From positions 1 to 40,492 of the forward strand of contig NZ_BMRO01000026.1 of assembly GCF_014648675.1 (NCBI RefSeq): a DNA stretch of 40,492 nucleotides, read 5' to 3'. Under the pieces are notes generated by a model that ran no database searches, was not told the DNA's origin, and worked only from the letters and a program-made list of their open reading frames with translations. The stretch's first letter is position 1. Every line of letters starts with the position of its first letter. Both the position numbers and the translations under genes were made by a program. Below, one piece after another: positions 8,230-16,961 of the stretch. This DNA comes from Actinomadura livida. Its GTDB lineage: Bacteria; Actinomycetota; Actinomycetes; Streptosporangiales; Streptosporangiaceae.

Positions 8230-8304
8230 GTCCGCGCCCCTACGGGGGATGGCTCATGGTTGTGTATGAGCTGCATGTTGGCCCTGCGCACGCGGGGAAA
8301 GGCG
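8230..8304 (+). ncRNA. Candidate CreR/CreA-like crRNA-type regulatory RNA (degenerate mini-CRISPR)
   Basis: Two repeat-like units in the same orientation as the main array. The first (8230-8255) starts GTC, has a short CCCC-TAC-GGGG hairpin and ends GGGGATGGCTC against GGGGATGGTTC in the array repeat (10 of 11). The second (8277-8304) matches the first 22 repeat positions at 20 sites, including the full GCGCACGCGGGG segment, but has lost the 3' handle. Between them lie 21 nt (8256-8276), shorter than the 33-nt array spacers. After Cas6e cleavage the first unit would give handle ATGGCTC plus A and a guide starting TGGTTGTGTATG. Nine of its first 11 bases match 8125-8135 in the cas8e promoter region. 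A pseudo-repeat / short spacer / pseudo-repeat layout beside cas genes is known for CreA and CreR RNAs. Transcription is not shown by the sequence. Confidence 0.55.
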
Positions 8305-8327
8305 GGACGGCGAACTGCCGTCCCGCC
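8301..8327. terminator. Strong hairpin between cas3 and the mini-CRISPR
   Basis: A perfect 11-bp inverted repeat, GGCGGGACGGC / GCCGTCCCGCC, around a 5-nt loop. On the minus strand it starts 4 bp after the cas3 stop and is followed by TTTCC, so it can end cas3 transcripts. On the plus strand it comes directly after the second pseudo-repeat and could end a crRNA-like transcript as well. Confidence 0.65.
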
Positions 8328-8331
8328 CCCT

Positions 8332-11292
8332 TCATCGGCGCGGCTCCTTCACCACCAGGCCCAGCAGCGAGTCATAGCAAAGGGTGTATTCGCCAAGACA
8401 GGCCACGCCGGACGCGTCCAACGGCAAGGCGAAGCTGTAGCGCAGCCACGGATGATCCCGCCACCCGGCCAACGGCCCCAGCTCCGCTTCGGCCGCTTCG
8501 GTGAGCTTGGCGGGAAGTCGTACGGTTCCGCCGAGCACGTCCTCCAGCACATCCCTGGAAGCCTCGCCCTGCGTCCCCAGCGACCGGCCTGACAAAGCAC
8601 GAAAGCCACGATCGTCACGACGCACCAGCACCACCTCGATGCTCCGGTCGCCATCACGCACGACCGCTTGGTGGTGCTCTTCCGACAAGTTCTGACTCAC
8701 CCCGCCGCTGTGCAGACCCTCTAGCGTTCGGCGAGTGTGCTCTCCCGCCCGCGTGAGCAGGAATGGCTCAGCGCTCTCCGCGCGTGCACGCTGCCGGATC
8801 TCCCAGTCGGCGCGCGCCCGACGTTCGGCCTCGGCCCAATTACTCGGAACCGAGTATTGATCCGGCCCGTACACATCAGCGACCAACCGCGGCACCTGCC
8901 CGGGTATCGACCAGCGCTCGCCCTCAGCAGCGCATACCTGCGCCGCAGTGCGCAACAACAGATATCTGCCATAGATGGCTTCGGCAGCTCCCGGCAACTC
9001 CGGCGGTGCCCCGTCGCGAGGAAAGAACCCGGTGACGACCACTCGCGGCTCACTGACCGGGCCGGGTCGGTGCACTCCTGAGTGCCGGTGCGTACGGCCG
9101 ATGCGCTGCAGCAGCAGATCCATCGGGGCCAAATCCGTGACCAACAGATCGGCATCGACATCGAAAGACTGCTCGGCAAGCTGGGTCGCCACCACAATCC
9201 GGCGAGCTGGACGACCGGAACCACGGGGTTGCGGCGGGCCCAATGCTCGCAGACACTCCTCCGTCCGGTCGGCGCGGTCGCTGGCGCTGAGCCGCCCATG
9301 CAGCAAACGCACCTCGTCGCCGAATTCTGCGTGTAGAGCCGTGAAGGTGTCCTGCGCGCGGCGAACCGTGTTACGGATCACCAGGGCGCATCCACCCTCG
9401 GCGAGTCGGTCGCGCAGCAGCGAAAGCACCTCAGCATCCCCGGCACACAAGTCATCGGCCGTGGACGACGTGGCGCTGACAGGTTCCGGAAGAATTTCGA
9501 CCCCGACTTGAAGATCTTCTCGCCAGGATCGGCCACTCTCTACAAGGTGCCCGATCAACGTCGTGGTCCTCCACACGACCGTCACGTTCGGGTAGCCGAC
9601 GGGCTCCCGCACCGTGGCGGCCTCCGAGGCCGCCTGTTCCTGGTGGTCTCCGGCACCCGCCAAGTAGGCCGCCACCAGTTCACGCCGCTGCGCTGGAGGT
9701 AGTGTCGCCGATAGCAGGACCACCGGTACTCGTGCCTGTCCCAGCCATCGCAGTCCCTCGGCCAGAAACTGCGACATGTAGACGTCGGCAGCGTGCACCT
9801 CGTCCAAAATCACGACCTTGCCCGCCAGCCCTGCCATGCGCAGCATCACGTGCTTGGTACGGGTGGCAGCGAACAACAATTGGTCGATGGTCCCCACCAC
9901 GAACGGCGTCAGTAGCCCACGCTTGGCTCCCAGGAACCACTCCGCCGGCGCGCGACGCTCTGCAGCAGCTTCCGGGCAGCACGAACCGCTCGCTATTCCG
10001 TAAGGATCAGCGAGGTCGAACTCGTCTTCGGCGACGCCGATGAACCGGTCATCGGGAGCAGGGTCCTCGAGAAGGTCCTGCCACTGCTTGTTGAACAGCC
10101 GCTTGCCATGTAACAGCGCCACCTGCGAGGCCAGCGAAGGCGATATCGCCTCGACCCAGGAACGGACATTGGTGAACATCGGATCGCACGTCGCCTGCGT
10201 AGGCATGCCGACGAACACCCCGTCCATCCCCCACCTCGCGGCCAAGGCTTCGGCAGCGACCAGCGCCGCCTTGGTCTTCCCCTCTCCCATTGGCGCCTCG
10301 ACCACCACCAAGCCCGGCGCCTCCATGCGGCTGACGACGTCCACCACCATCGCCTGCGAGGGCCGAGGATCGTCTCCGAACCGTTGCTCGAAGACACTCC
10401 CTTCCGGCTCGCCCAACGCCCCCCAGCCGCCGCGCAGCCCAAGCCGTCCCCATGCCGTCCCAGCGCGCGCCCGCGCGCCTCGGAGGCTGACTTGCCCAAA
10501 CTCGTCCACACCCGCGAAATGGCGTTGGTCGCTGGCGATCCAGTCCGCCATCACCACGAAGCCACTCAACTGCAACTGCGCTGCTCGGCTAGGAGAACCC
10601 AACGGCTCGGCTGTCGCGACATCATGGAAGCCCACCGCCCGCGTGAAAGCATCGAGCAACGCGCGGCGCGCCTCATCCCACGCCACCGCCTTACCACTGA
10701 GGTGCCCCCGGGCGCGTTCAGGCTCTCGCGCTTTGCCGAGCGTCGGAAACAGCCCGTGATGCCCCGCGATCAGCGGCCACACCCAACCGATGCTTTCCTC
10801 CGACCAGCCGACTTCCTTAAGGTACCGGCGCATCAAGGCACCACCCGCCCGGTCATGTCGCCAGCGGTTGCGGTACCGCTCTACCGTTCGTTGATCCCAG
10901 GTCAAGCCCGCAGCAAGCACACGGGCCGCGCCAGCTGCATCCATGTGCTGGAACGCCGGAGTCGCCTTGCCGAAATCATGTATCCCGCACAGCCACGCGA
11001 ACAGCCGGCGGCCCCCGCCATCACCCGCAACGCCGTCCAGCATCTGCCGTACTGATGGCGCCAAATAGTGATCCCACATGAGCTCGGCAACGGCCGCCGT
11101 GTCCAACAGGTGCTGTAACAGCAAGTTGGACCGGCCGCCACCCTTGCCCGCGCTCTTGCCCCATAGCACTGCCAACGGGTTCTGGACGCTCGACGCCAGC
11201 CTCTCGTAGCTCACAACGCGTAAGGTAGTCGTGACCACCGACAAAACCGACGACGCAGAAGCTGCATCGCACCGCAGCGGAGTCCCAAACAT
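8332..11292 (-). CDS. cas3: Cas3 nuclease-helicase (type I-E)
   Basis: A 986-residue protein that degrades target DNA after Cascade binding. N-terminal HD nuclease: LLLQHLLDTAAV (His61), CGIHDFGK (His105-Asp106), IAGHHGLF and VVMADWIASD (Asp250). SF2 helicase: Walker A VEAPMGEGKT (331-340), VGMPTQAT, DEVH box ILDEVHAADVYMS (497-500), SATLPP, the ATQLAEQSFDVDADLLVTDLAP block and motif VI QRIGRTHRH. A C-terminal domain follows. All key residues are present, so interference should work. GAGG lies 8 nt before the ATG. The gene has its own short upstream region shared with the array leader and is separated from cas8e by the hairpin and mini-CRISPR. Confidence 0.95.
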   Translation of the reverse strand: MFGTPLRCDAASASSVLSVVTTTLRVVSYERLASSVQNPLAVLWGKSAGKGGGRSNLLLQHLLDTAAVAELMWDHYLAPSVRQMLDGVAGDGGGRRLFAWLCGIHDFGKATPAFQHMDAAGAARVLAAGLTWDQRTVERYRNRWRHDRAGGALMRRYLKEVGWSEESIGWVWPLIAGHHGLFPTLGKAREPERARGHLSGKAVAWDEARRALLDAFTRAVGFHDVATAEPLGSPSRAAQLQLSGFVVMADWIASDQRHFAGVDEFGQVSLRGARARAGTAWGRLGLRGGWGALGEPEGSVFEQRFGDDPRPSQAMVVDVVSRMEAPGLVVVEAPMGEGKTKAALVAAEALAARWGMDGVFVGMPTQATCDPMFTNVRSWVEAISPSLASQVALLHGKRLFNKQWQDLLEDPAPDDRFIGVAEDEFDLADPYGIASGSCCPEAAAERRAPAEWFLGAKRGLLTPFVVGTIDQLLFAATRTKHVMLRMAGLAGKVVILDEVHAADVYMSQFLAEGLRWLGQARVPVVLLSATLPPAQRRELVAAYLAGAGDHQEQAASEAATVREPVGYPNVTVVWRTTTLIGHLVESGRSWREDLQVGVEILPEPVSATSSTADDLCAGDAEVLSLLRDRLAEGGCALVIRNTVRRAQDTFTALHAEFGDEVRLLHGRLSASDRADRTEECLRALGPPQPRGSGRPARRIVVATQLAEQSFDVDADLLVTDLAPMDLLLQRIGRTHRHSGVHRPGPVSEPRVVVTGFFPRDGAPPELPGAAEAIYGRYLLLRTAAQVCAAEGERWSIPGQVPRLVADVYGPDQYSVPSNWAEAERRARADWEIRQRARAESAEPFLLTRAGEHTRRTLEGLHSGGVSQNLSEEHHQAVVRDGDRSIEVVLVRRDDRGFRALSGRSLGTQGEASRDVLEDVLGGTVRLPAKLTEAAEAELGPLAGWRDHPWLRYSFALPLDASGVACLGEYTLCYDSLLGLVVKEPRR

Positions 11293-11370
11293 TCACAATC
11301 CTCGACCATGATCGTCAACCAACCGAATGAAAACCGCCCCCCTCGCCGATAACGTCGCAGGTCAAGAAGC
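11293..11370 (+). promoter_or_regulatory. CRISPR leader / divergent cas3-array promoter region
   Basis: These 78 bp between the cas3 start codon and the first repeat must hold both the array promoter (plus strand) and the cas3 promoter (minus strand). It is less GC-rich than its surroundings (CAACCAACCGAATGAAAACC) and has GATAAC close to the first repeat as a weak -10 candidate. Its position at the well-conserved end of the array makes it the leader. No clear -35 box or IHF-like site can be made out. Confidence 0.65.
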
Positions 11371-14300
11371 GTCGGCCCCGCGCACGCGGGGATGGTTCCT
11401 CACCCCGCCCTCCGGGACGCGATGAACGCCGGTCGGCCCCGCGCACGCGGGGATGGTTCACCGATCTTGCTGGCGAGCAGGTCCACGTCCGCGTCGGCCC
11501 CGCGCACGCGGGGATGGTTCCCGGGCAGCGACCTGAGCGGGCGCCATGCCCGGGTCGGCCCCGCGCACGCGGGGATGGTTCACCATCGCCCGCACCGTCG
11601 GTTCCGCGTCCGGGGTCGGCCCCGCGCACGCGGGGATGGTTCTCAGGCGGCCGAGCGCTACCTGGAGTTCCATGCGTCGGCCCCGCGCACGCGGGGATGG
11701 TTCCCGCGTTCAGCGACACCGCGGGCCGGTCGTGGAGTCGGCCCCGCGCACGCGGGGATGGTTCCCGGAGCCCGAGCCGGACATCGAGGGCGAGGCGGTC
11801 GGCCCCGCGCACGCGGGGATGGTTCTCCCCGCCGCCCGCTGAACCGTCGTCATCTTCGGTCGGCCCCGCGCACGCGGGGATGGTTCTCTCACATGCGATT
11901 CATCATCACCGTCCTGGCGGTCGGCCCCGCGCACGCGGGGATGGTTCGGTGAAGGTCGCGACGGGCGCGGCCGCGGCGACGTCGGCCCCGCGCACGCGGG
12001 GATGGTTCGGAACCCGCCGCGAAACCGGCCCCGGCGAAGCCGTCGGCCCCGCGCACGCGGGGATGGTTCGACCATGATCGCTTGACGGCCCCGAACATTT
12101 CCGTCGGCCCCGCGCACGCGGGGATGGTTCGACCCACGAGGCGTACGGCGCGATGCGCGCGATGTCGGCCCCGCGCACGCGGGGATGGTTCCGCCGCGTG
12201 GGCGTCGATCAAGAACGCCGTGATGTCGGCCCCGCGCACGCGGGGATGGTTCCTTCACGTAGGCCCAGTACCAGCGCAGCGCCGAGTCGGCCCCGCGCAC
12301 GCGGGGATGGTTCGCAGGCGCTGTACGGCGAGGAGGTCGCCGCGTGGTCGGCCCCGCGCACGCGGGGATGGTTCGTCCACGCCCACGCCGTACTCGCGGT
12401 GCTCGGTGTCGGCCCCGCGCACGCGGGGATGGTTCTCCGGCAGTCGTTGCAGCGCACCGCCGACACCAGTCGGCCCCGCGCACGCGGGGATGGTTCTAGC
12501 CGACCTTGCGTTTGGGGACGACCAGGCCCGTCGGCCCCGCGCACGCGGGGATGGTTCGCCGGGGATCTTCGCGGCGACGTACGAGCGGGTGTCGGCCCCG
12601 CGCACGCGGGGATGGTTCTACGCATACGGGCGAGGCTTGCGGAGAGTCTTCGTCGGCCCCGCGCACGCGGGGATGGTTCGCTCAAGGACCGCGGGTTGTC
12701 CAGTCCCGACATGTCGGCCCCGCGCACGCGGGGATGGTTCGCGCGCCGACCTCGCGCACATGATCCAGCTCGCGTCGGCCCCGCGCACGCGGGGATGGTT
12801 CGCCGCCATGATCGCGGAGGCCGCGACGGATTTTGTCGGCCCCGCGCACGCGGGGATGGTTCCGCCCATCACCGCCCGGTCGCGACGTCGGCGATGTCGG
12901 CCCCGCGCACGCGGGGATGGTTCCACCGCCCGCAGCAGCCGCACGCAGTTCGAGCTGTCGGCCCCGCGCACGCGGGGATGGTTCCGGACCTTGGGGTTCA
13001 TGTTCCACGCGTAGAGAGTCGGCCCCGCGCACGCGGGGATGGTTCGTGGGGCGGGTACGTCTACAGCTCGGACCCGCGGTCGGCCCCGCGCACGCGGGGA
13101 TGGTTCGCCGCAGGTAGACGCATTCTGCACGTGCATCGGGTCGGCCCCGCGCACGCGGGGATGGTTCCCCGAGCGCCTCGGCGAGGGTCTCGGAGTGCAT
13201 GTCGGCCCCGCGCACGCGGGGATGGTTCGGACGCGGGCGCGGGCGCCGTCGAGTTGGAGGCGTCGGCCCCGCGCACGCGGGGATGGTTCGAGGTCCCACA
13301 GGCCGCGCAGGCGGTCGACCTGGTCGGCCCCGCGCACGCGGGGATGGTTCCTCGCACGGCGTCAAGGCGTACACCTCATGGGCGTCGGCCCCGCGCACGC
13401 GGGGATGGTTCTGGCTATGAGGAGTGCACGGTGACGCTGTTCCGGTCGGCCCCGCGCACGCGGGGATGGTTCGTCGTTGCCGGAGTTGTCGAACGTCCAC
13501 GCCGAGTCGGCCCCGCGCACGCGGGGATGGTTCCTGCCCCTCTCCTGGCCGTGGCACCCACACCGAGTCGGCCCCGCGCACGCGGGGATGGTTCCTGGGT
13601 CGAGCTGACTGGGGACCTGCCGCGGTAGTCGGCCCCGCGCACGCGGGGATGGTTCCATCACGAGCGAGCCCGCCGAGGACGTCACCATGTCGGCCCCGCG
13701 CACGCGGGGATGGTTCCCTGGCGATGGCCGCGAACGCGACCCTTGCGACGTCGGCCCCGCGCACGCGGGGATGGTTCGTTCTCCGGGTCGCCGGGGGTGC
13801 GGGTGGTCGTGTCGGCCCCGCGCACGCGGGGATGGTTCCGATGCGCCGGGCTTGGACCTCTGCCCGCACAGGTCGGCCCCGCGCACGCGGGGATGGTTCG
13901 ATCTCTGTCACGACACCTGCGGTTGTGAAGTAGTCGGCCCCGCGCACGCGGGGATGGTTCCGGTGGCCACAGTGTTCATGCTGCGGCGAGCCCGTCGGCC
14001 CCGCGCACGCGGGGATGGTTCCCGGTGACGGTCTCCACCCGGTAGCCGGTCGGGCGTCGGCCCCGCGCACGCGGGGATGGTTCGGGACGCGGCGCTCCGG
14101 GCAGTACGGCGGGAACGTCGGCCCCGCGCACGCGGGGATGGTTCGCGCAGACCATGACGAGGCCGCTGATGTTCTTGGTCGGCCCCGCGCACGCGGGGAT
14201 GGTTCGCCGGTAGGGGCGGCGGTCAGGCGGCGTCGGCTGTCGGCCCCGCGCACGCGGGGATGGTTCCCCGACCCGGGATTCCCGGCGCCGGTCCCCCCGG

Positions 14301-16214
14301 TCGGCCCCGCGCACGCGGGGATGGTTCGGTCGGCCGGTCCATGGAGGACGCGTCGCTGGAGTCGGCCCCGCGCACGCGGGGATGGTTCGGCATAGCGGGA
14401 ACGGCCCGCACAGAAGGGATCGTCGGCCCCGCGCACGCGGGGATGGTTCCTCGACGACGGTCGTCTTCCCGTTCTGCCTGGCGTCGGCCCCGCGCACGCG
14501 GGGATGGTTCGGCGTCCGCGCGTGCGCTGCCGTCGGAGGGCGTGTCGGCCCCGCGCACGCGGGGATGGTTCCTTCGAGGAGACGAGCTGGTGGCGGATCG
14601 AGCCGTCGGCCCCGCGCACGCGGGGATGGTTCCCGCACCGGAACGCAGGGCTGGTCATGGGGCCGGTCGGCCCCGCGCACGCGGGGATGGTTCAGGGTCA
14701 ACGACCCTGAATGGTGGGGTGATGAGGTCGGCCCCGCGCACGCGGGGATGGTTCTGCCATCAGAGGTTCTTTACCTTCCTTAGTTCAGTCGGCCCCGCGC
14801 ACGCGGGGATGGTTCCACACCACTTTGTGTGTGGACACATGTGTCACTGTCGGCCCCGCGCACGCGGGGATGGTTCTACTGCAGGAATGACGCTACTGGG
14901 CGTGAAAATGTCGGCCCCGCGCACGCGGGGATGGTTCGCGCTTGAGCCCGTACCGGGCCAGCACCGGCAGGTCGGCCCCGCGCACGCGGGGATGGTTCCT
15001 GGACGTGCGCGGGACGGACGGGTCATACGTCGTCGGCCCCGCGCACGAGGGGATGGTTCTCGGAGGGGATGTTGACGCCGGTTGTGTGGAGAGTCGGCCC
15101 CGCGCACGCGGGGATGGTTCCGAGGCCGGCGAGGACATCTCCGTCGAGGACGTGTCGGCCCCGCGCACGCGGGGATGGTTCCGGGCGGCCCGAGTTCGCC
15201 GGGCTCGCGGCCGAGTCGGCCCCGCACGCGGGGATGGTTCCTTTTGCCTTCTGAGCTGGGCACGGTCCCATCGGTCGGCCCCGCGCACGCGGGGATGGTT
15301 CCCGGTACACCCGGTTGGTGATCTGCGCGCCGCCGTCGGCCCCGCGCACGCGGGGATGGTTCACTTCCGCCGAACTCGCGGATCCGATTGCGGTCGTCGG
15401 CCCCGCGCACGCGGGGATGGTTCGATGTCCGTGACGGGCCACCGTTCGACGGGGGCGTCGGCCCCGCGCACGCGGGGATGGTTCCCCGATCGATGCTCAG
15501 CATGAGCACTCGCAGGAGTCGGCCCCGCGCACGCGGGGATGGTTCGCCGTCGCGGATCAGCTCCGGCCCGCGCCGCTCGTCGGCCCCGCGCACGCGGGGA
15601 TGGTTCTCTCGGTAGTTGCTTCGCTACGGGCTGTATGGTGTCGGCCCCGCGCACGCGGGTATGGTTCGTAGACCTTCGACGCGCGGACCGTGACGACCCG
15701 GTCGGCCCCGCGCACGCGGGGATGGTTCGGGGAGACTGTGTGTCTCCCCTGCTCTCCCCCAGTCGCCCCCGCGCACGCGGGGATGGTTCGGTCTCCTTGA
15801 TCTACCCCCGGATCCCCTGCTGGTCGGCCCCGCGCACGCGGGGATGGTTCCCCCGACCGCCTCGCGTCCCTGTACGGCGCGCAGTCGGCCCCGCGCACGC
15901 GGGGATGGTTCTCCCGCATCCTCCAGCAGTCGCTGGTACTCGGCGTCGGCCCCGCGCACGCGGGGATGGTCCCGTGTCGCTGTCCGGGATGTCCTCCCGA
16001 AGCTCGTCGGCCCCGCGCACGCGGGGATGGTTCGGGCACGCCGTACGTCCTCGTCGCCACGACCCAGTCGGCCCCGCGCAGGCGGGGATGGTTCTTTCTT
16101 GCAGCAGGTTGGCGCTGCTCGTTTCGTCGGCCCTGCGCACGCGGGAATGGTTCCGGCCGCAGCGACGCGCAGGTCAACGTGGACACGTCGGCCCTGCGGA
16201 CGTGGGGATGGTTT
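11371..16214 (+). CRISPR. Type I-E CRISPR array: 80 repeats, 79 spacers
   Basis: The 28-bp repeat reads GTCGG, a 7-bp stem CCCCGCG/CGCGGGG around CA, then ATGGTTC; period 61 bp, spacers 33 nt (34 after repeat 44, 31 after repeat 78). In the usual type I-E convention the handle is ATGGTTC plus the first spacer base, leaving 32-nt spacers. The first 60 repeats look identical. Variants: repeat 61 (15032, C to A in the stem), 64 (15215, lacks 2 bp), 71 (15640), 73 (15762), 76 (15945), 78 (16067), 79 (16126) and 80 (16187, several changes). Decay at the right end puts the leader on the left and transcription on the plus strand, away from the cas genes. I saw no duplicate spacers by eye. Confidence 0.98.
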
Positions 16215-16402
16215 CTGGACGACGGTCAGTCGGGATTTTGAAACGGGACGGGATTGTTAGTTGGCAGCGGTGGGTGCGGTGGGGTTGTGGGTGCAGCCAT
16301 GTGCGCGGTCCCCCGTACTTTATTTGAACCAGCGCAGGGAGATCTATCCCGTGTCTTTGGGACCAGTTTGGAATGCGGGCCGGGCAGCTCTCGATAGCAA
16401 TG

Positions 16403-16433
16403 GGCCCATACGCGGTAACGCCGCGTATGGGCC
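16403..16433. repeat. 13-bp perfect inverted repeat (hairpin)
   Basis: GGCCCATACGCGG and its exact reverse complement around TAACG. There is no T-run after it and no intact gene beside it, so it is either an old terminator or a mobile-element end (recombinase or IS remnant). Confidence 0.7.
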
Positions 16434-16559
16434 GGAAGGTTGCTACGGCGGGCAGCTATCCCACCGGGACGCGGTAGACATTGCCGATCAGGGTTGATGT
16501 CGGCATGTGCAAATGGTTGTGGTCGCCCCTCGGACACGTACCGTTTCCCCAAATTCGGG

Positions 16560-16790
16560 GGCATGGACGTCACGATGCGATCCGGGTTGAGGTTAGCCTC
16601 GACCCGGATTTCTTGTTTGTCCGGGTGGTAGACGAGCCGGACGCCACGCGCCTCGAGATGTGGGTGTGGCCCGCCGTCCACAAGCGTGTAGCTGCGAGGA
16701 GGACGGCCGCCGAGATAGCGCCTTCCCTGGAACCGGCGCTGGCGGCCGTCATCGGTGGCGAACCTTCGCGCCCGCGAGCCTGACCGCACG
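16560..16790 (-). pseudogene. Remnant of a serine site-specific recombinase
   Basis: The minus-strand frame holds RRFQGRRYLGGRPPRSYTLVDGGPHPH, close to the RYLGGRPPYGYRLVDAGPHPN motif after the resolvase domain of large serine recombinases in actinomycetes. It is joined straight to RLVYHPDKQEIRVEANL, which resembles the C-terminal beta strand of the same family; the several hundred residues between are missing. There is no catalytic N-domain and no start. A decayed integrase next to the array fits a mobile-element graveyard. Boundaries are approximate. Confidence 0.5.
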
Positions 16791-16961
16791 AAGCGAGGCC
16801 AACCAGCGGCTTCTCCAACGCGGCCTTTTCGGCCCGCGGTGATCAGCGGCCCAGGGCCTGGCGGAGGGTGCGGCCGTGGCGGGTCTGCGCGGTTTGATCC
16901 ATCCCGGTCCCGTGTCCAAATCGTGTTGACCACCACGGGCAGGCACTGCTGGAGTCAGCCT

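Larger units (their letters stand above)
16215..16961. other. Array trailer flank without an intact gene
   Basis: After the last degenerate repeat there is no further repeat at the expected position (about 16248). The 747 bp contain the 13-bp-stem hairpin at 16403-16433 and, on the minus strand, the recombinase remnant at about 16560-16790. Remaining open frames have no recognisable protein sequence. The last 100 bp lead into the methyltransferase gene. Confidence 0.6.

Noticed and set aside
8130..8504. A 124-residue plus-strand frame through the cas3-cas8e gap, considered as a CreT-like toxin
   Set aside because: It is Arg-rich, runs into cas3 antisense, has no ribosome site and no tandem rare Arg codons. 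No toxin is supported; an RNA-only regulator fits better.
11310..11330. Possible second target of the crRNA-like guide in the cas3 promoter (TGGTTG on the minus strand)
   Set aside because: Only six bases match from position 1 and no AA precedes the site, so it is clearly weaker than the cas8e site.
11306..12075. Match of the start of spacer 12 (GACCATGATCG) to the leader, as possible self-targeting
   Set aside because: Only about 11 bp match and the bases before the leader copy (CTC) are not an AA-type PAM; chance is likely.
16215..16250. An 81st degenerate repeat after the last spacer
   Set aside because: The expected position (about 16248) shows no repeat-like stem or handle.
11315..16327. 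Many long open frames on both strands across the array with repeated Arg/Pro/Gly/Ala peptides
   Set aside because: The 61-bp period and the repeat sequence create them; the peptides are translations of CRISPR repeats, not genes.
16755..16961. N-terminal extension of the methyltransferase
   Set aside because: Low-complexity Arg/Pro/Gly sequence overlapping the recombinase remnant; the GTG at 16962 has a good ribosome site and starts the conserved region.
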